In this document: positions 63,863 through 64,000 of the stretch, one piece after another
How the letters are laid out: each line of letters starts with the position of its first letter
Position numbering within the stretch: position 1 is the stretch's first letter
DNA from: Agarophyton chilense
Taxonomy: Eukaryota > Rhodophyta > Florideophyceae > Gracilariales > Gracilariaceae
NCBI GenBank assembly: GCA_030374765.1
Contig: JARGXX010000075.1
Span: 992,001 to 1,056,000, forward strand
Reading direction: 5' to 3'
Length of the DNA: 64,000 nucleotides
The notes under the pieces: model-generated
What the model saw: only the letters and a program-made list of their open reading frames with translations
Told to the model about the DNA's origin: nothing
The model's database searches: none
Translations under genes and position numbers: made by a program

Positions 63863-63874
63863 AAGAAGGGGGTC
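63863..63874 (+). other. Gypsy-C polypurine tract
   Basis: aagaagggggtc directly before TGTCGTACAG. It confirms that the LTR beginning at 63875 is the 3' LTR of a plus-strand element. Confidence 0.75.
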
Positions 63875-64000
63875 TGTCGTACAGTGGCAGAAGGTCTGAC
63901 CTTTGAGGTTGTCAATATACTACACTGACCCTGTTTTTGATGGATGCGAGGGATCATCGGCCATGCAGCTCCAGGCGAGCTACCATCTAGGTGTTGTCAG
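63875..64000 (+). repeat. Gypsy-C 3' LTR (first 126 bp)
   Basis: Matches 48033-48158 with about five differences; the rest lies outside the window. Confidence 0.9.

Larger units (their letters stand above)
48033..64000 (+). mobile_element. Gypsy-C, Ty3/gypsy chromodomain element with antisense ORF, runs off window
   Basis: 5' LTR 48033-48666, primer binding site 48670-48685, gag, pol with chromodomain to about 55170, purine-rich spacer, antisense ORF region (from 55404), polypurine tract 63863-63874, and the first 126 bp of the 3' LTR (63875-64000). Gypsy-E (58292-63600) is inserted in the antisense region. Without Gypsy-E the element would be about 11 kb. In the 126 bp that can be compared, the LTRs differ at about five positions. 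Confidence 0.92.

Overview
The window looks like nuclear DNA of a plastid-bearing eukaryote. My best guess is a red alga of the Chondrus type. The reasons are long single-exon genes with no visible introns, a plastid isoprenoid enzyme (IspD) with an N-terminal targeting extension, and a small gene island inside large nested LTR-retrotransposon blocks. The species assignment is inference only; no rRNA, organellar or other marker gene is present. The labels Copia-1/2/3 and Gypsy-A/B/C/E below are mine.

Left block, 1-31413 (repeats). Copia-1 (minus, 1-5068, 3' LTR cut by the window edge) sits inside the gag of Copia-2 (plus, 5069-9232). Next is Copia-3 (minus, 9233-14928), with 110-bp LTRs and an extra zinc-finger ORF ahead of gag. 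It abuts the truncated 3' end of Gypsy-A (minus, 14929-31413). Gypsy-A is interrupted by Gypsy-B (20604-29980), a non-autonomous element. Gypsy-B carries gag, a chromodomain remnant and a long antisense ORF, but no protease, reverse transcriptase or integrase. Its left LTR holds a solo LTR of the Copia-1 family with a perfect 5-bp target duplication. Its right end is a partly inverted LTR that records an inversion.

Gene island, 31414-45791. After about 3 kb of AT-richer DNA with no convincing gene come four single-exon genes in two head-to-head pairs. The first pair is a 1463-aa NT-C2/coiled-coil protein (minus) and a RAB3GAP2-like protein (plus), about 400 bp apart. The second pair is ispD (minus) and a WDR55-like WD-repeat protein (plus), about 420 bp apart. 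The first pair suggests Rab/membrane-traffic functions; the second joins plastid isoprenoid synthesis to a probable ribosome-biogenesis factor.

Right block, 45792-64000 (repeats). A Tc1-like 5' fragment (plus) is broken by a complete but decayed Tc1-like element (46442-47973) with matching terminal inverted repeats and TA duplications. Gypsy-C (plus, from 48033 past the window end) follows. It is a close relative of Gypsy-A with the same 634-bp LTR and the same primer binding site. Gypsy-C also has a long antisense ORF between pol and the 3' LTR, and this ORF is split by Gypsy-E (minus, 58292-63600, TSD gcaag), a distinct chromodomain-bearing Ty3-like element.

The most unusual features are the antisense ORF shared by two Gypsy families, the pol-less Gypsy-B, the LTR inversion scar, and the Copia element with an added C2H2 zinc-finger gene.
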